Assembly: GCA_900550445.1 (NCBI GenBank)
Contig: URSF01000006.1
Coordinates: 13,908 to 77,907, forward strand
Source: an uncultured Rhodospirillaceae bacterium
GTDB taxonomy: Bacteria; Pseudomonadota; Alphaproteobacteria; CAAGCB01; CAG-977
Direction: 5' to 3'
Length of the DNA stretch: 64,000 nt
Made by a program: the position numbers and the translations under genes. Positions 1 through 8,584 of this stretch are shown one piece after another. Positions within the stretch are counted from its first letter, which is position 1, and every line of letters starts with the position of its first letter. The notes under the pieces are model-generated. The model was not told the origin of the DNA, ran no database searches, and saw only the letters and a program-made list of their open reading frames with translations.

Positions 1-865
1 AATCAGGAACAACATTCGTCAAATCCAGATTTGCTTCCCAGTAAGCGTCCAAAGTTCCCACATCGCGCCAATAAGCTTCGTCCGTTTTGTTAAAGACGCA
101 ACTGTCCTGAAAACGATGGGCGACCATTTTGACTTTACCGACCAGCGACGGCAGAATATCTTTGCCGAAATCATGCGAAGAGTTTTTGTCCTGCGCGTCC
201 TTTTCCAGCAAATCAATCAGGAAATCGGCGTCAAAAATATAAATCCCCATGCTGGCGAAAGAACGGTCGGGTTTTCCGGGAATAGACGGCGGATTTTTCG
301 GCTTTTCAACAAAACGGACAATGTTGCCTTCCGCATCTGCGTCCAAGATGCCGAATTCGTGCGCTTTTTCGATCGGCACTTCAATACAGGAAACGGTAGC
401 CTTCGCTCCCGCTTCAATATGCTGCTTGAGCATTTTTGAATAATCCTGTTTATAGATATGATCACCTGCCAAAATCAGAATGTATTTCGGCGCATGAGCG
501 CGAATCGTATCCAAATTCTGATAAACGGCGTCCGCCGTGCCCTGATACCAGACTTCATCGGACGTCTGCTGCTGAGCCGGCCAGATTTCGACGAATTCGT
601 TTAATTCCGGCTGCAAAAAGCTCCACCCCTGCTGGATATGCTTAATCAGGCTGTGCGCTTTGTACTGCGTCAAAACGCACATTCTGCGTATGCCGGAGTT
701 AACGCAGTTAGACAACGGAAAATCAATAATTCTGAATTTTCCGCCGAAATGAACGGCAGGTTTGGCCTGCACTTCCGTCAGATTTTTTAAACGCGACCCT
801 TTACCGCCTGCCAACACCAAAGCAAGAGTATCTTTTCTTGCCGAAATCAAATTCACTTCGTCCAT
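1..865 (-). CDS. glgC: Glucose-1-phosphate adenylyltransferase, 3' end outside window
   Basis: This reading frame runs open from an ATG at 865 to the window edge, giving the first 288 residues; the C-terminus lies outside. It should make ADP-glucose from ATP and glucose-1-phosphate, the committed step of glycogen synthesis in the cytoplasm. Visible family features are the N-terminal nucleotide-binding motif LVLAGGKGSRL near residues 15-25, KPAVHFGGKFRIIDF just after it, GTADAVYQN near 115, LAGDHIYKQDY near 135, and the sugar-phosphate segment FVEKPK near 190. A good ribosome site (AAGGGAGT) sits 6-13 bases upstream of the ATG. No other glycogen gene is in the window. It is in line with serA but 130 bases separate them. 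Identification is firm. Confidence 0.95.
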   Translation of the reverse strand, partial: MDEVNLISARKDTLALVLAGGKGSRLKNLTEVQAKPAVHFGGKFRIIDFPLSNCVNSGIRRMCVLTQYKAHSLIKHIQQGWSFLQPELNEFVEIWPAQQQTSDEVWYQGTADAVYQNLDTIRAHAPKYILILAGDHIYKQDYSKMLKQHIEAGAKATVSCIEVPIEKAHEFGILDADAEGNIVRFVEKPKNPPSIPGKPDRSFASMGIYIFDADFLIDLLEKDAQDKNSSHDFGKDILPSLVGKVKMVAHRFQDSCVFNKTDEAYWRDVGTLDAYWEANLDLTNVVPD

Positions 866-898
866 GCCGCACTCCCTTAAATAACCGCCTAACGGAAA

Positions 899-946
899 AT
901 ATAAATCAAAGATTCTTCCAAAAGAAGATATCTGCTTGATTTATAT
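899..946. repeat. Two-tier inverted repeat between serA and glgC
   Basis: Eleven bases at 899-909 pair perfectly with 936-946, and an inner TTCTT (913-917) pairs with AAGAA (922-926). The gap is downstream of serA and upstream of glgC, both on minus. No good T-run follows on minus, so it may be a weak terminator, an mRNA end-protecting hairpin or part of the glgC leader. Confidence 0.5.
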
Positions 947-996
947 TAACTATATTATTTCCGAAAAGCAAAGAAGAAAAACGCCCCGCCCAAAGC

Positions 997-2238
997 TCAG
1001 AACAAATAGCGTACTTTCAGCGTTCCGTTGATGGCTTCCAGTTCTTTTTGCAGATCGGCGGCATTGTCCAGATGACCGTCCACATCAACGACGACATAAG
1101 CGTATTCTCCGTCCGTGCGCAGATACTGCCCGCTGATGTTCAGACCGTATTTGGAAAATACGCCGTTGATCGCGCTTAATACGCCGGGAACGTTTTTATG
1201 AATATGCATAAAGCGCGTCGTTTTGCCGCTTTCCTGAACGGGCAGAGAAACTTCGACACAGTTGACCGCCCCCAGCGTTGAACCGTTGTCCGAATATTTA
1301 ACCAGACGTTCGGCGACTTCCAGACCGATATTGGCCTGCGCTTCCAATGTCGAACCGCCGATATGCGGCGTTAAAATCAGATTTGTCATGCCGCGCAGAG
1401 GCGAAATAAACTCTTCGGATTTATCGGCCGGTTCTTTGGGGAATACGTCCAAAGCCGCTCCGGCGATCTGCCCCTGATCCAGCGCCGTTTTCAAAGCATC
1501 GATGTCAACAACGCTGCCGCGCGCCGCATTGATGAAAAACGCGCCTTTTTTCATGGCGAAAAATTCGGCGTGCGAAAACATATTATCCGTCTGCGGGGTC
1601 TGCGGCACATGCAGGCTGACGACATCTGAAACACTCAACAGTTCGGACAAAGACGCACACGGTTCCGCGTTGCCCAAAGCCAGTTTGTCAACGATATCGA
1701 AATAACGCACTTTCATACCCATTGCTTCGGCCAGAATTGACACCTGCGTTCCGATATGACCGTATCCGACAATTCCTAAAACCTTGCCGCGGACTTCCGT
1801 CGCGCCTTTGGCATTTTTCAGCCAGACGCCTTCGTGGGCGGCGGCATTGCGCTGCGCGATCCCGCGCATCAGCATGACAATTTCGCCGATCACCAGCTCG
1901 GCAACCGAACGCGTATTGGAATAAGGCGCGTTAAAAACCGGAATACCGTGCGCTTTGGCCGCATTCAAATCAACCTGATTCGTCCCGATGCAGAAACACC
2001 CGACGGCCATCAGTTTTTTGGCGGCTTCAAACACGTCCGCCGTCAGCTTTGTTCTGGACCGGATCCCGATCATATGCACATCGGCAACCGCTTTTTTCAA
2101 CTCTTCGTTGTCTAAAGCGTTTTTTAATACGACCAGATTGTCATAACCGTGATTTCTGAAGTATTTTTCAGCGTTCGCGTGCAAATCTTCCAACAGCAGG
2201 ATTTTGATTTTATCCTTGTTCAGGGACATTGTCGTCAT
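997..2238 (-). CDS. serA: D-3-phosphoglycerate dehydrogenase (ACT-domain type)
   Basis: The enzyme oxidises 3-phosphoglycerate to 3-phosphohydroxypyruvate with NAD, opening serine biosynthesis. The 413-residue length matches the compact E. coli-type SerA rather than the longer forms with an extra ASB domain. Seen in order: N-terminal substrate domain; Rossmann motif GIVGYGHIG near residue 155; catalytic arginine in NAARGSVVD near 240; the TPHIGGST histidine loop near 290; and a C-terminal ACT domain (about 340-413) that in relatives binds serine for feedback inhibition. The ATG at 2238 has AAGGAAAAAAG just upstream; a second ATG three codons in is possible. No serB or serC is nearby. Confidence 0.95.
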   Translation of the reverse strand: MTTMSLNKDKIKILLLEDLHANAEKYFRNHGYDNLVVLKNALDNEELKKAVADVHMIGIRSRTKLTADVFEAAKKLMAVGCFCIGTNQVDLNAAKAHGIPVFNAPYSNTRSVAELVIGEIVMLMRGIAQRNAAAHEGVWLKNAKGATEVRGKVLGIVGYGHIGTQVSILAEAMGMKVRYFDIVDKLALGNAEPCASLSELLSVSDVVSLHVPQTPQTDNMFSHAEFFAMKKGAFFINAARGSVVDIDALKTALDQGQIAGAALDVFPKEPADKSEEFISPLRGMTNLILTPHIGGSTLEAQANIGLEVAERLVKYSDNGSTLGAVNCVEVSLPVQESGKTTRFMHIHKNVPGVLSAINGVFSKYGLNISGQYLRTDGEYAYVVVDVDGHLDNAADLQKELEAINGTLKVRYLF

Positions 2239-2395
2239 TCTTTTTTCCTTATCAAAAACACAAACTGATCTTTCTATACACCAAGACGATTATTGTTTAA
2301 AGTTTTGTTTTTCACGTTTTAAATTATTGCACATTGCGCGCAAATCAGTTAAAAACTGAACAATCATCTGTTGTTTTCATAAGGGAGAATATTAA

Positions 2396-2881
2396 ATGAC
2401 AGCCCAAGCAGAACAAAAATTAACCCAGCTGGGAATCACTTTACCGGCCGTTGCCGCGCCCGTCGCCAACTATGTCGGTTGGACCGTCAGCGGAAAGACG
2501 GTTTACGTTTCCGGCCAACTGCCAACCGCCAACGGCGCTTTGACGCACAGCGGACATCTGGGCGCGGAATTAACCGCCGAACAGGGGGCTGCCGCCGCGC
2601 GTCAGTGCGCGATCAATATTTTCGCCCAGCTGAAAAACGCTTGCGACACATTGGCGCCCGGCAAAGGACTGGACGCCGTAAAAAAAACCTTAAAGCTTGA
2701 AGGACTGGTCAGCGCTTCTGCCGATTTCAAAGATCACCCGAAGGTCATCAACGGCGCGTCCGATTTAATGGTTGAAGTTCTGGGAGAAGCCGGAAAGCAT
2801 GCCCGCGTCGCTTTCGGCGTCGCTTCTTTGCCGTTAGGGGCCGCGGTCGAAGTTTCCGGCATTTTTGAACTTGACCTGTAA
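2396..2881 (+). CDS. RidA/YjgF-family protein, long subgroup
   Basis: A 161-residue member of the YjgF/YER057c/UK114 family, longer than the roughly 130-residue classical RidA. Classical members hydrolyse reactive enamine/imine intermediates from amino-acid metabolism; the longer subgroup is less well characterised. Visible are VSGKTVYVSGQLP near residue 30, AARQCAINIFAQLK near 68, and the C-terminal HARVAFGVASLPLGAAVEV stretch, whose arginine (about 137) lines up with the substrate carboxylate-binding arginine of RidA. The start has AAGGGAGAA upstream. It diverges from serA across 157 bases, so the two may share a regulatory region; RidA proteins are linked to serine/threonine dehydratase chemistry, which makes the neighbour suggestive but not proof. 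Confidence 0.85.
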   Translation: MTAQAEQKLTQLGITLPAVAAPVANYVGWTVSGKTVYVSGQLPTANGALTHSGHLGAELTAEQGAAAARQCAINIFAQLKNACDTLAPGKGLDAVKKTLKLEGLVSASADFKDHPKVINGASDLMVEVLGEAGKHARVAFGVASLPLGAAVEVSGIFELDL

Positions 2882-2941
2882 TTGCCGGCGTTAAAATAAC
2901 TTACGGACATATAATAATTATAACAAAGGAAGTCCTTGTTT

Positions 2942-5251
2942 ATGCGTTGTTTTTTATTTTGCTTTGCCTTGATCGGCACGTTATTGATCAACTGTTCCGC
3001 CGGAATTGCGCAGGAAGATGCTGACGTAACCATTGATTCGGATCTGGTTGAAATATTGGATTCTTTTGATAAAAAAGACGGTGAAGACCCGTATGCCGTC
3101 CCAAAGCTGTCGGATATTCTGGAAGCGAAGGGAACCGTCGTTTTTTTCGATAATACAAATTCTTCCGGGAAAAAACCGACATTGGGCGGCAATGTAAAAA
3201 CAAAACAATCCAACGTTTTGCAGCGCACTTTGGAAAGAGCCCGGCGGCGTCTGTTCGGTTCGTCCGAAAAACAGCAGCAACCGGAAGCGGCGCCCGTTTT
3301 TTCCGATCGCACGCGTGAACCCGACTGGTTTGCCCCGCAGACGACAGACACGATAAAACCGCGTTTTTTATCATTGGATTATGACGGCGAAAAAACAGTC
3401 GCTCTGATCCCGCCGGATACATTTATCGAAGTCCCCTATTTAAAACACATTCCCTATTTTTTCAGCCGGATTGAAATTCTGGGAAACGGATCAATCAAGG
3501 TCACGGAAACCATTGAACGGGTCGTAGAACCGAAAGAAACCGATTTTCGCGGCATTGAACGGTATTTTCCCAAGTATCATTCGGACCGCACAGGCAAACA
3601 ATACAGAACGGACATAACCGTACTGGAAGCTTTTGTAGACAACGCGCCGATACAGGCAAAATTACTGCCTGATACCGACGGCATCAAAATGACGCTTCAT
3701 TCCGATGATCCGTTAAAACCGGGAACGCACTTATATCAGACGACATATCTGCTTTCCAATAAGATCGCGGAATTCAAAAACAATTCCGAAAATGCGGAAG
3801 TACCCGACTTTAAAGAATTAATCTGGGAAGTCACCGGTTCGCACTGGGATATTCCCGTCATGCGCGCCGGCGCCGTTATGATCTTTCCGCCGGAATCAAT
3901 CTTGTTTTCCCAAGCCGCCATTACCAGCGGTCCCAACGGATACGGCCATAACTATAAAATCAGAAAAGACAAAGAAAATAATCTGTCTTTTGTCATTACC
4001 TTCCCGTTGGCGCCTTATGAAGGGCTGACAATTTTGGCCAACTGGGCGGAAAAGAACCCGGCGCCCATGTTCCAAAACGGCAAACTTGACAGATTCATTA
4101 TCGAACACGGCACGGCCGGCGTCGCTTTAATCGCTTTTCTGTTTATCCTGTCCTACTATCTGGCGACATGGCTCAGCCTGCGCAAAAATCAGGAAAAATC
4201 AGACATCAAAGCCGCTCCTTTACAAAAAGGGGACTTGACTCCTGCGGTTTTAAATTACGCTCTGAATAAAAAAATATCGCCGAAATCATTGTTTATCATT
4301 CTGTTAAACATGGCGTCCAAAGGTTTTCTGGCCTTTGACGAACAAAGCGACGGAACGCTGCTTTTAATCAAACAGACGGATAAGGAAACCGGCCTGACGC
4401 CTTTGGAAAAAAAGGTTGCCGGAAAACTATTCATTAAAGAAAGCACTTCTTTTGCCCTGACGAACGCCAACGTTCTGCGTTTGAAAAGGCTGATGAGCGA
4501 TATTGAAAAAAGCCTGCTGAAAGAATACCGCAAAAAATTCACCGTATTTCCGCAGACTTATTTCTGGTTCGGTATTTTAATGGCCGTTATCGCCGCAGCC
4601 GCCATTTCGTCAATGTCTTTGTTCCCTACCGTAACGGCTTTAACGTCCGCGGCATGCGCCGCCTGCCTGATCCCGGCGACGGTAATCGCAACAAAAACAT
4701 ACACGCAAATGAAAGGTGTTTCATTCAAAGAAAACAAACTGCGTCTGCTTAAAACAATGCTTGTCATGCTTTTGCCGATAATCGTTCTGGCCGTTCTGTT
4801 TGTTTATTACAGTATTCAGACAACGCCGCTGACAGCCTTATTTTTCTTTGCCTTGCTGATCTGTATCGGCATATTCAAAGTGTTATTGCGTTCTCCGTCC
4901 GTTTTGGGCAATTCCATTTTGGAAAATATGGAAGGCTATAAACTTTACCTGTCTTCGCAGGATGACACGCTGCTGAATGTGATGCGCAACGCGGAACAAA
5001 AAATAAAATCTTTGTACAGCAAACATCTGCCGTTCGCCGCGGCAATGGGGCTGGATCAGTTGTGGACGCGCCGCTTTGTCGCTTTTTCCGAAACAGAAAA
5101 TCAGTTGAAACCGGATTGGTACAAGGGTAAACTGCCCTTTGCCGATACGTTTGTCGAGGCTCTGTACACCGAATTTGCCAAAGCTTTTCCTCAGGAAAAC
5201 GCCTCGAAAAGAAACGGCCGCAAATCCCGCTTTAAAAAGCAGCCCTCATAA
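2942..5251 (+). CDS. DUF2207-type predicted membrane protein
   Basis: An exported, membrane-anchored protein of about 769 residues. An N-terminal signal peptide (MRCFLFCFALIGTLL...) is followed by a low-complexity linker, then a large extracytoplasmic domain of about residues 155-385 with the DUF2207 pattern (YFSRIEILGNGSIKVTETI; GIERYFP; ANW near its end). A transmembrane helix follows near 395-415, and further hydrophobic helices lie near 545-575 and 600-650. The C-terminus is basic. I chose the ATG at 2942, nine bases after AAGGAAG, over an in-frame TTG at 2936. The family is widespread but has no assigned biochemical role. The gene ends 25 bases before parE and may be cotranscribed with it. 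Confidence 0.8.
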   Translation: MRCFLFCFALIGTLLINCSAGIAQEDADVTIDSDLVEILDSFDKKDGEDPYAVPKLSDILEAKGTVVFFDNTNSSGKKPTLGGNVKTKQSNVLQRTLERARRRLFGSSEKQQQPEAAPVFSDRTREPDWFAPQTTDTIKPRFLSLDYDGEKTVALIPPDTFIEVPYLKHIPYFFSRIEILGNGSIKVTETIERVVEPKETDFRGIERYFPKYHSDRTGKQYRTDITVLEAFVDNAPIQAKLLPDTDGIKMTLHSDDPLKPGTHLYQTTYLLSNKIAEFKNNSENAEVPDFKELIWEVTGSHWDIPVMRAGAVMIFPPESILFSQAAITSGPNGYGHNYKIRKDKENNLSFVITFPLAPYEGLTILANWAEKNPAPMFQNGKLDRFIIEHGTAGVALIAFLFILSYYLATWLSLRKNQEKSDIKAAPLQKGDLTPAVLNYALNKKISPKSLFIILLNMASKGFLAFDEQSDGTLLLIKQTDKETGLTPLEKKVAGKLFIKESTSFALTNANVLRLKRLMSDIEKSLLKEYRKKFTVFPQTYFWFGILMAVIAAAAISSMSLFPTVTALTSAACAACLIPATVIATKTYTQMKGVSFKENKLRLLKTMLVMLLPIIVLAVLFVYYSIQTTPLTALFFFALLICIGIFKVLLRSPSVLGNSILENMEGYKLYLSSQDDTLLNVMRNAEQKIKSLYSKHLPFAAAMGLDQLWTRRFVAFSETENQLKPDWYKGKLPFADTFVEALYTEFAKAFPQENASKRNGRKSRFKKQPS

Positions 5252-5276
5252 AAAACAGGAATGAACACGAATACCT

Positions 5277-7271
5277 ATGTCTGACTTATTTAACAAACCC
5301 GCCGCTGCAACCGCTGACGAATATTCCGCCAAAGACATCGAAATTCTGGAAGGCCTGGAACCTGTCCGCCGCCGTCCCGGAATGTACATCGGCGGAACGG
5401 ACGAAACGTCTTTTCACCATCTGGCCGCCGAAATTCTGGATAACGCCATGGACGAAGCCGTTGCAGGTTTCGCCAGCGTCATTGAAATGGAAATGAACGC
5501 GGACGGATCCCTGCGCATCAAAGACAACGGCCGCGGCATTCCTGTTGACCCGCACCCGAAACACCCGGAAAAATCGGCCTTGGAAGTCATTATGACTTCT
5601 CTGCATTCCGGCGGGAAATTCAGCGGAAAAGCCTACACGGTTTCAGGCGGTCTGCACGGGGTCGGCATGGCGGTCGTCAATGCTTTGTCGTCTTCCATGA
5701 CCGTGGAAGTCGCCCGGGATAAATGCGTTTGGATGCAACAATATTCCCGCGGCGTCCCGACGACTCCTCTGCAAAAAATAGGTACGGTATCCAACAGGCG
5801 CGGCACAACGGTTATTTTCAAACCGGACACGGAAATTTTCGGCGAACGGCTGCGCTTTAAACCCAGCGTCTTGTTCCGCATGGCCCGATCAAAAGCTTTC
5901 CTGTTCAAAGGAGTGGAAGTCCGCTGGAAATGCGATCCCGTTTTACTGACGGGCGAAGACAAAACGCCGGCCGAAGAAACTTTAAAATATCCGAACGGAT
6001 TGGAAGACTTTTTAAAATACCGGCTGAAAGACGAAGTCTGCGTTACGCCGAAACCCTTTTCCGGACGCGCCGAACTGTCAGGCGGCCGCGGACATATCGA
6101 ATGGGCCATGACATGGCTGGAAGATTCGGACGCCGGCTTTATCAGTTCGTTTTGTAACACGATCAGCACGCCGCAGGGCGGCACGCATGAAACAGGATTA
6201 AGAACCGCTTTGACCCGCAGCCTGCGCAGCTATGCCGAAATGGTCGGAAACCGCAAAAGCGCCGAGATTACTGCGGAAGACGTTATCGGTTCGGCGGGAA
6301 TTATGCTGTCTTTGTTCATGAAAGATCCGCAATTCCAGGGACAGACCAAAGAAAAGCTCGGTTCGCCGGAAGCTTCCCGTCTGGTGGATTCCGCGATTAA
6401 AGACCAATTTGACCACTGGCTGTCCGGCGACATTAAAACGGCTACGGCTTTATTGACACATGTTCTGGAACGTTCGGCCGAACGCCAGCGTAAAAAGAAA
6501 CAAACGGAAACGGCGCGCGCTTCGGCGACGAAACGTTTACGTCTGCCGGGAAAACTGGCGGATTGTTCCCGGACGTCGTCTCACGGCACCGAAATTTTCA
6601 TCGTCGAAGGAGATTCGGCCGGCGGATCCGCCAAACAGGCCAGGAACCGGGAAACGCAGGCCATTCTGCCTTTGCGCGGAAAAATTCTGAACGTCGCCAG
6701 CGCTTCGACGGACAAGATTCTGGCAAACGAAGAAATCAATAATATTACAGAAGCTCTGGGCTGCGGACGACGGGACCATTATGATGAAAACGCTTTGCGT
6801 TATGAAAAAATCATCATTATGACAGATGCTGACGTTGACGGAGCACATATTGCTTCGCTGTTGATGACATTCTTTTACCGTGAAATGCCGAAGCTGATTC
6901 AAAAAGGTCACTTGTACCTGGCCGTACCGCCTTTGTATCGCCTGGCTTACGGCAGCAAAGTCTTTTATGCGATTGACGACGCGGACAAAGACAGAATTGT
7001 GAAAAAAGAATTTAAGAACGCGCAAAAGATCGAAATCAGCCGCTTTAAAGGGCTGGGTGAAATGCCGCCGTCACAGTTAAAAGAAACGACAATGGCGCCG
7101 GAAAAACGGCTGTTGCTGCGGGTATTGATTCCCGATCCGCGCCGCGAAGAAGACCAGCATGAATCCCAGCTGACCGCCGATCTGGTTGAACAGCTGATGG
7201 GATCAAAGCCGGAACTGCGTTTCCAGTATATTCAGGAACACGCCAAATTTGTTGACGATCTGGATATTTAA
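5277..7271 (+). CDS. parE: DNA topoisomerase IV subunit B
   Basis: The ATPase subunit of topoisomerase IV, which with ParC decatenates replicated chromosomes. The 664-residue length fits ParE rather than the longer GyrB. GHKL ATPase elements appear in order: EILDNAMDEAV near residue 52, DNGRGIPVD near 81, and SGGLHGVGMAVVNAL near 122. The transducer domain follows, then the TOPRIM domain with the acidic EGDSAGGSAKQARNR near 443 and MTDADVDGAHI near 520. The C-terminal signature RFKGLGEMPP near 585 is also present. Against GyrB: no insertion in the TOPRIM region. parC is not in the window. The stop overlaps the next gene's ATG by one base. Confidence 0.93.
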   Translation: MSDLFNKPAAATADEYSAKDIEILEGLEPVRRRPGMYIGGTDETSFHHLAAEILDNAMDEAVAGFASVIEMEMNADGSLRIKDNGRGIPVDPHPKHPEKSALEVIMTSLHSGGKFSGKAYTVSGGLHGVGMAVVNALSSSMTVEVARDKCVWMQQYSRGVPTTPLQKIGTVSNRRGTTVIFKPDTEIFGERLRFKPSVLFRMARSKAFLFKGVEVRWKCDPVLLTGEDKTPAEETLKYPNGLEDFLKYRLKDEVCVTPKPFSGRAELSGGRGHIEWAMTWLEDSDAGFISSFCNTISTPQGGTHETGLRTALTRSLRSYAEMVGNRKSAEITAEDVIGSAGIMLSLFMKDPQFQGQTKEKLGSPEASRLVDSAIKDQFDHWLSGDIKTATALLTHVLERSAERQRKKKQTETARASATKRLRLPGKLADCSRTSSHGTEIFIVEGDSAGGSAKQARNRETQAILPLRGKILNVASASTDKILANEEINNITEALGCGRRDHYDENALRYEKIIIMTDADVDGAHIASLLMTFFYREMPKLIQKGHLYLAVPPLYRLAYGSKVFYAIDDADKDRIVKKEFKNAQKIEISRFKGLGEMPPSQLKETTMAPEKRLLLRVLIPDPRREEDQHESQLTADLVEQLMGSKPELRFQYIQEHAKFVDDLDI

Positions 7272-7696
7272 TGATCCGCCCTTCCCGTGCATCAGAAATC
7301 GACGATATTATGACGCTGTGGCTGAATGCGAACCGGCAGGCGCACGATTTTGTCCCGGAAGAATACTGGCTTTCCCATTATGACGAAGTAAAGACAGAAA
7401 TTGCCAAAGGCGTTTTTGTGTATGAACAAAACGAACGGATAGCCGGCTTTATCGGTTTGATTGAAAAGTATATTGCCGGCCTGTTTGTCCGGACAGACAA
7501 ACGCCGCGCCGGGATAGGAAAGGCGTTAATTGAATTTTGTAAAGAACAAAGCCCGATATTGGAACTGCACGTTTTTGAAAAAAATACGGGAGCGGTTTCT
7601 TTTTATGAAAAAAACGGGTTTAAGAAAATTCATATTTGCCCGGCAGAAGAAATACCCGAAAATGAAATTTTTATGCGCTGGGAAAAATTAAGTTGA
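7271..7696 (+). CDS. GNAT-family N-acetyltransferase (YiaC-like)
   Basis: A 141-residue GNAT-fold acyltransferase using acetyl-CoA. The acetyl-CoA loop is visible as VRTDKRRAGIGKALI near residues 75-90 (R/Q-x-x-G-x-G/A), followed by LHVFEKNTGAVSFYEKNGF, the usual motif B with the tyrosine general acid. The N-terminus (IRPSRASEIDDIMTLWLNAN) resembles E. coli YiaC, a protein lysine acetyltransferase, but substrate cannot be told from sequence. It starts at the last base of the parE stop (TAATG), so translation is probably coupled to parE. It ends 52 bases before tRNA-Leu. Confidence 0.85.
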   Translation: MIRPSRASEIDDIMTLWLNANRQAHDFVPEEYWLSHYDEVKTEIAKGVFVYEQNERIAGFIGLIEKYIAGLFVRTDKRRAGIGKALIEFCKEQSPILELHVFEKNTGAVSFYEKNGFKKIHICPAEEIPENEIFMRWEKLS

Positions 7697-7704
7697 TTTA
7701 ATGA

Positions 7705-7732
7705 TTGACAGCGGCAAAAAATCGGCTATATT
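7705..7732 (+). promoter_or_regulatory. Sigma70-type promoter of tRNA-Leu(CAA)
   Basis: A perfect -35 TTGACA at 7705-7710 and a -10 TATATT at 7727-7732 are separated by 16 bases. The -10 lies 16 bases before the tRNA 5' end, as expected for a tRNA with a short leader. Confidence 0.75.
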
Positions 7733-7748
7733 TTTCTTTGTTTTGAGT

Positions 7749-7835
7749 GCCCCTGTGGCGGAACTGGTAGACGCGGCAGACTCAAAATCTGTTGTCCTTG
7801 CGGACGTGCTGGTTCGATTCCGGCCAGGGGCACCA
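7749..7835 (+). tRNA. tRNA-Leu, anticodon CAA
   Basis: An 87-base class II tRNA with a long variable arm. The acceptor GCCCCTG pairs with CAGGGGC, and CCA is encoded at 7833-7835. The anticodon loop CTCAAAA sits on a GCAGA/TCTGT stem (one G-U), giving anticodon CAA for UUG codons. T-loop GGTTCGATTCC is standard. Confidence 0.97.
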
Positions 7836-7844
7836 TAAATTAAG

Positions 7845-7869
7845 GCCTTGAGTAATCGGGGCTTTTTTT
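7845..7869 (+). terminator. Rho-independent terminator after tRNA-Leu(CAA)
   Basis: GCCTTGA and TCGGGGC form a seven-base stem (two G-U pairs) with a GTAA loop, followed directly by seven T's. It lies nine bases after the tRNA CCA. Confidence 0.75.
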
Positions 7870-8095
7870 ATTGCCTGAACAAATATAGCGCGCAGGTTAG
7901 TTTTAACCGAAACTATAACTGTAGCGCGACAATTATATTTAGACTTTTTGACAATCATTTTCAGACCGGCAGAAACGGACTTTTAAAGAGTTCTTAAAGT
8001 TCTTTTTTACATTTGTTTTTAGACTCGTTTCGCATGGTAACCGGTCTAAAACAGAGTGTAAAATTTCATATTTGATTATGTACTTTTTATTGTAA

Positions 8096-8120
8096 TAAAA
8101 AAGGCGGGGTTCTCCGCCTC
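8096..8120 (-). terminator. Rho-independent terminator facing minus
   Basis: AGGCGG (8102-8107) pairs with CCGCCT (8114-8119) around a six-base loop. Read on minus it is followed by a run of six T's (A-run at 8096-8102). It lies six bases beyond the stop of the broken minus-strand frame at 8126, which supports that frame having once been a real gene end. Confidence 0.7.
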
Positions 8121-8125
8121 TTCTT

Positions 8126-8365
8126 TTAGTTCGTTATAATCATCTCTGCTCGTTGGCAACAGTCGGTTTCGCTGATGCTGTAAGTTACATTGATCTCTTC
8201 AATGCTAAAATCTTTTAACAATTTGCGGGCTTACGGTGTGTCATTTAAAGATAAATAGAAGCTTTTATTCGAAAAAAGAAAGTGGCTCGCCGAACAATCG
8301 GAAGAAGTAAAAAATACCAGCAGGGGCCGGAGCAAAAAAAAATATTTATCCGGATCAGCTTTGTT
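8126..8365 (-). pseudogene. Possible degraded gene remnant, identity unknown
   Basis: One minus frame reads a protein-like 34-codon tail (KLLKDFSIEEINVTYSISE near its start, ending ...RAEMITTN, stop at 8126-8128). Upstream it is interrupted by TAA at 8231-8233; the frame then continues open 44 codons to a second TAA at 8366-8368. Both TAA codons sit where CAA (Gln) would fit by a single C-to-T change. A strong terminator lies immediately downstream of the final stop. Open runs of 34 and 44 codons can arise by chance, so this is tentative; I recognise no family. Confidence 0.35.
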
Positions 8366-8584
8366 TTATCCGGGACGGCAGTACAAAGTTATTTCTACCG
8401 GTTTTGAACAGTCCTAAAACCATTATAAATACTTTCTTGCAGAAGCCTTTTCTTTAATGATCTTTTTTCAACCAAAATGCCCGATTGGCAAAAAGCGGCA
8501 GAAAAAATGGAGATTAATCCGCTGAGTTATTGACACAAATCACTTTTTAAAAATAACATAATCAACAGTTAAAAGGAGATGATT

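Larger units (their letters stand above)
7870..8584. other. Gene-poor gap with decayed coding traces
   Basis: About 700 bases hold no intact gene. The stretch 7870-8095 is AT-rich with no convincing frame. At 8096-8125 there is a terminator facing minus. From 8126 to about 8365 the minus strand shows protein-like sequence broken by stops. From about 8410 to 8532 the plus strand shows another protein-like piece split across two frames (HYKYFLAEAFSLMI in one, MPDWQKAAEKMEINPLSY ending in TGA at 8533 in another). These look like remains of at least one lost gene. Confidence 0.45.

Noticed and set aside
8126..8365. Recoding of UAA as glutamine in the minus frame
   Set aside because: Almost all firm genes here end in TAA, so TAA is a stop; decay explains the frame better.
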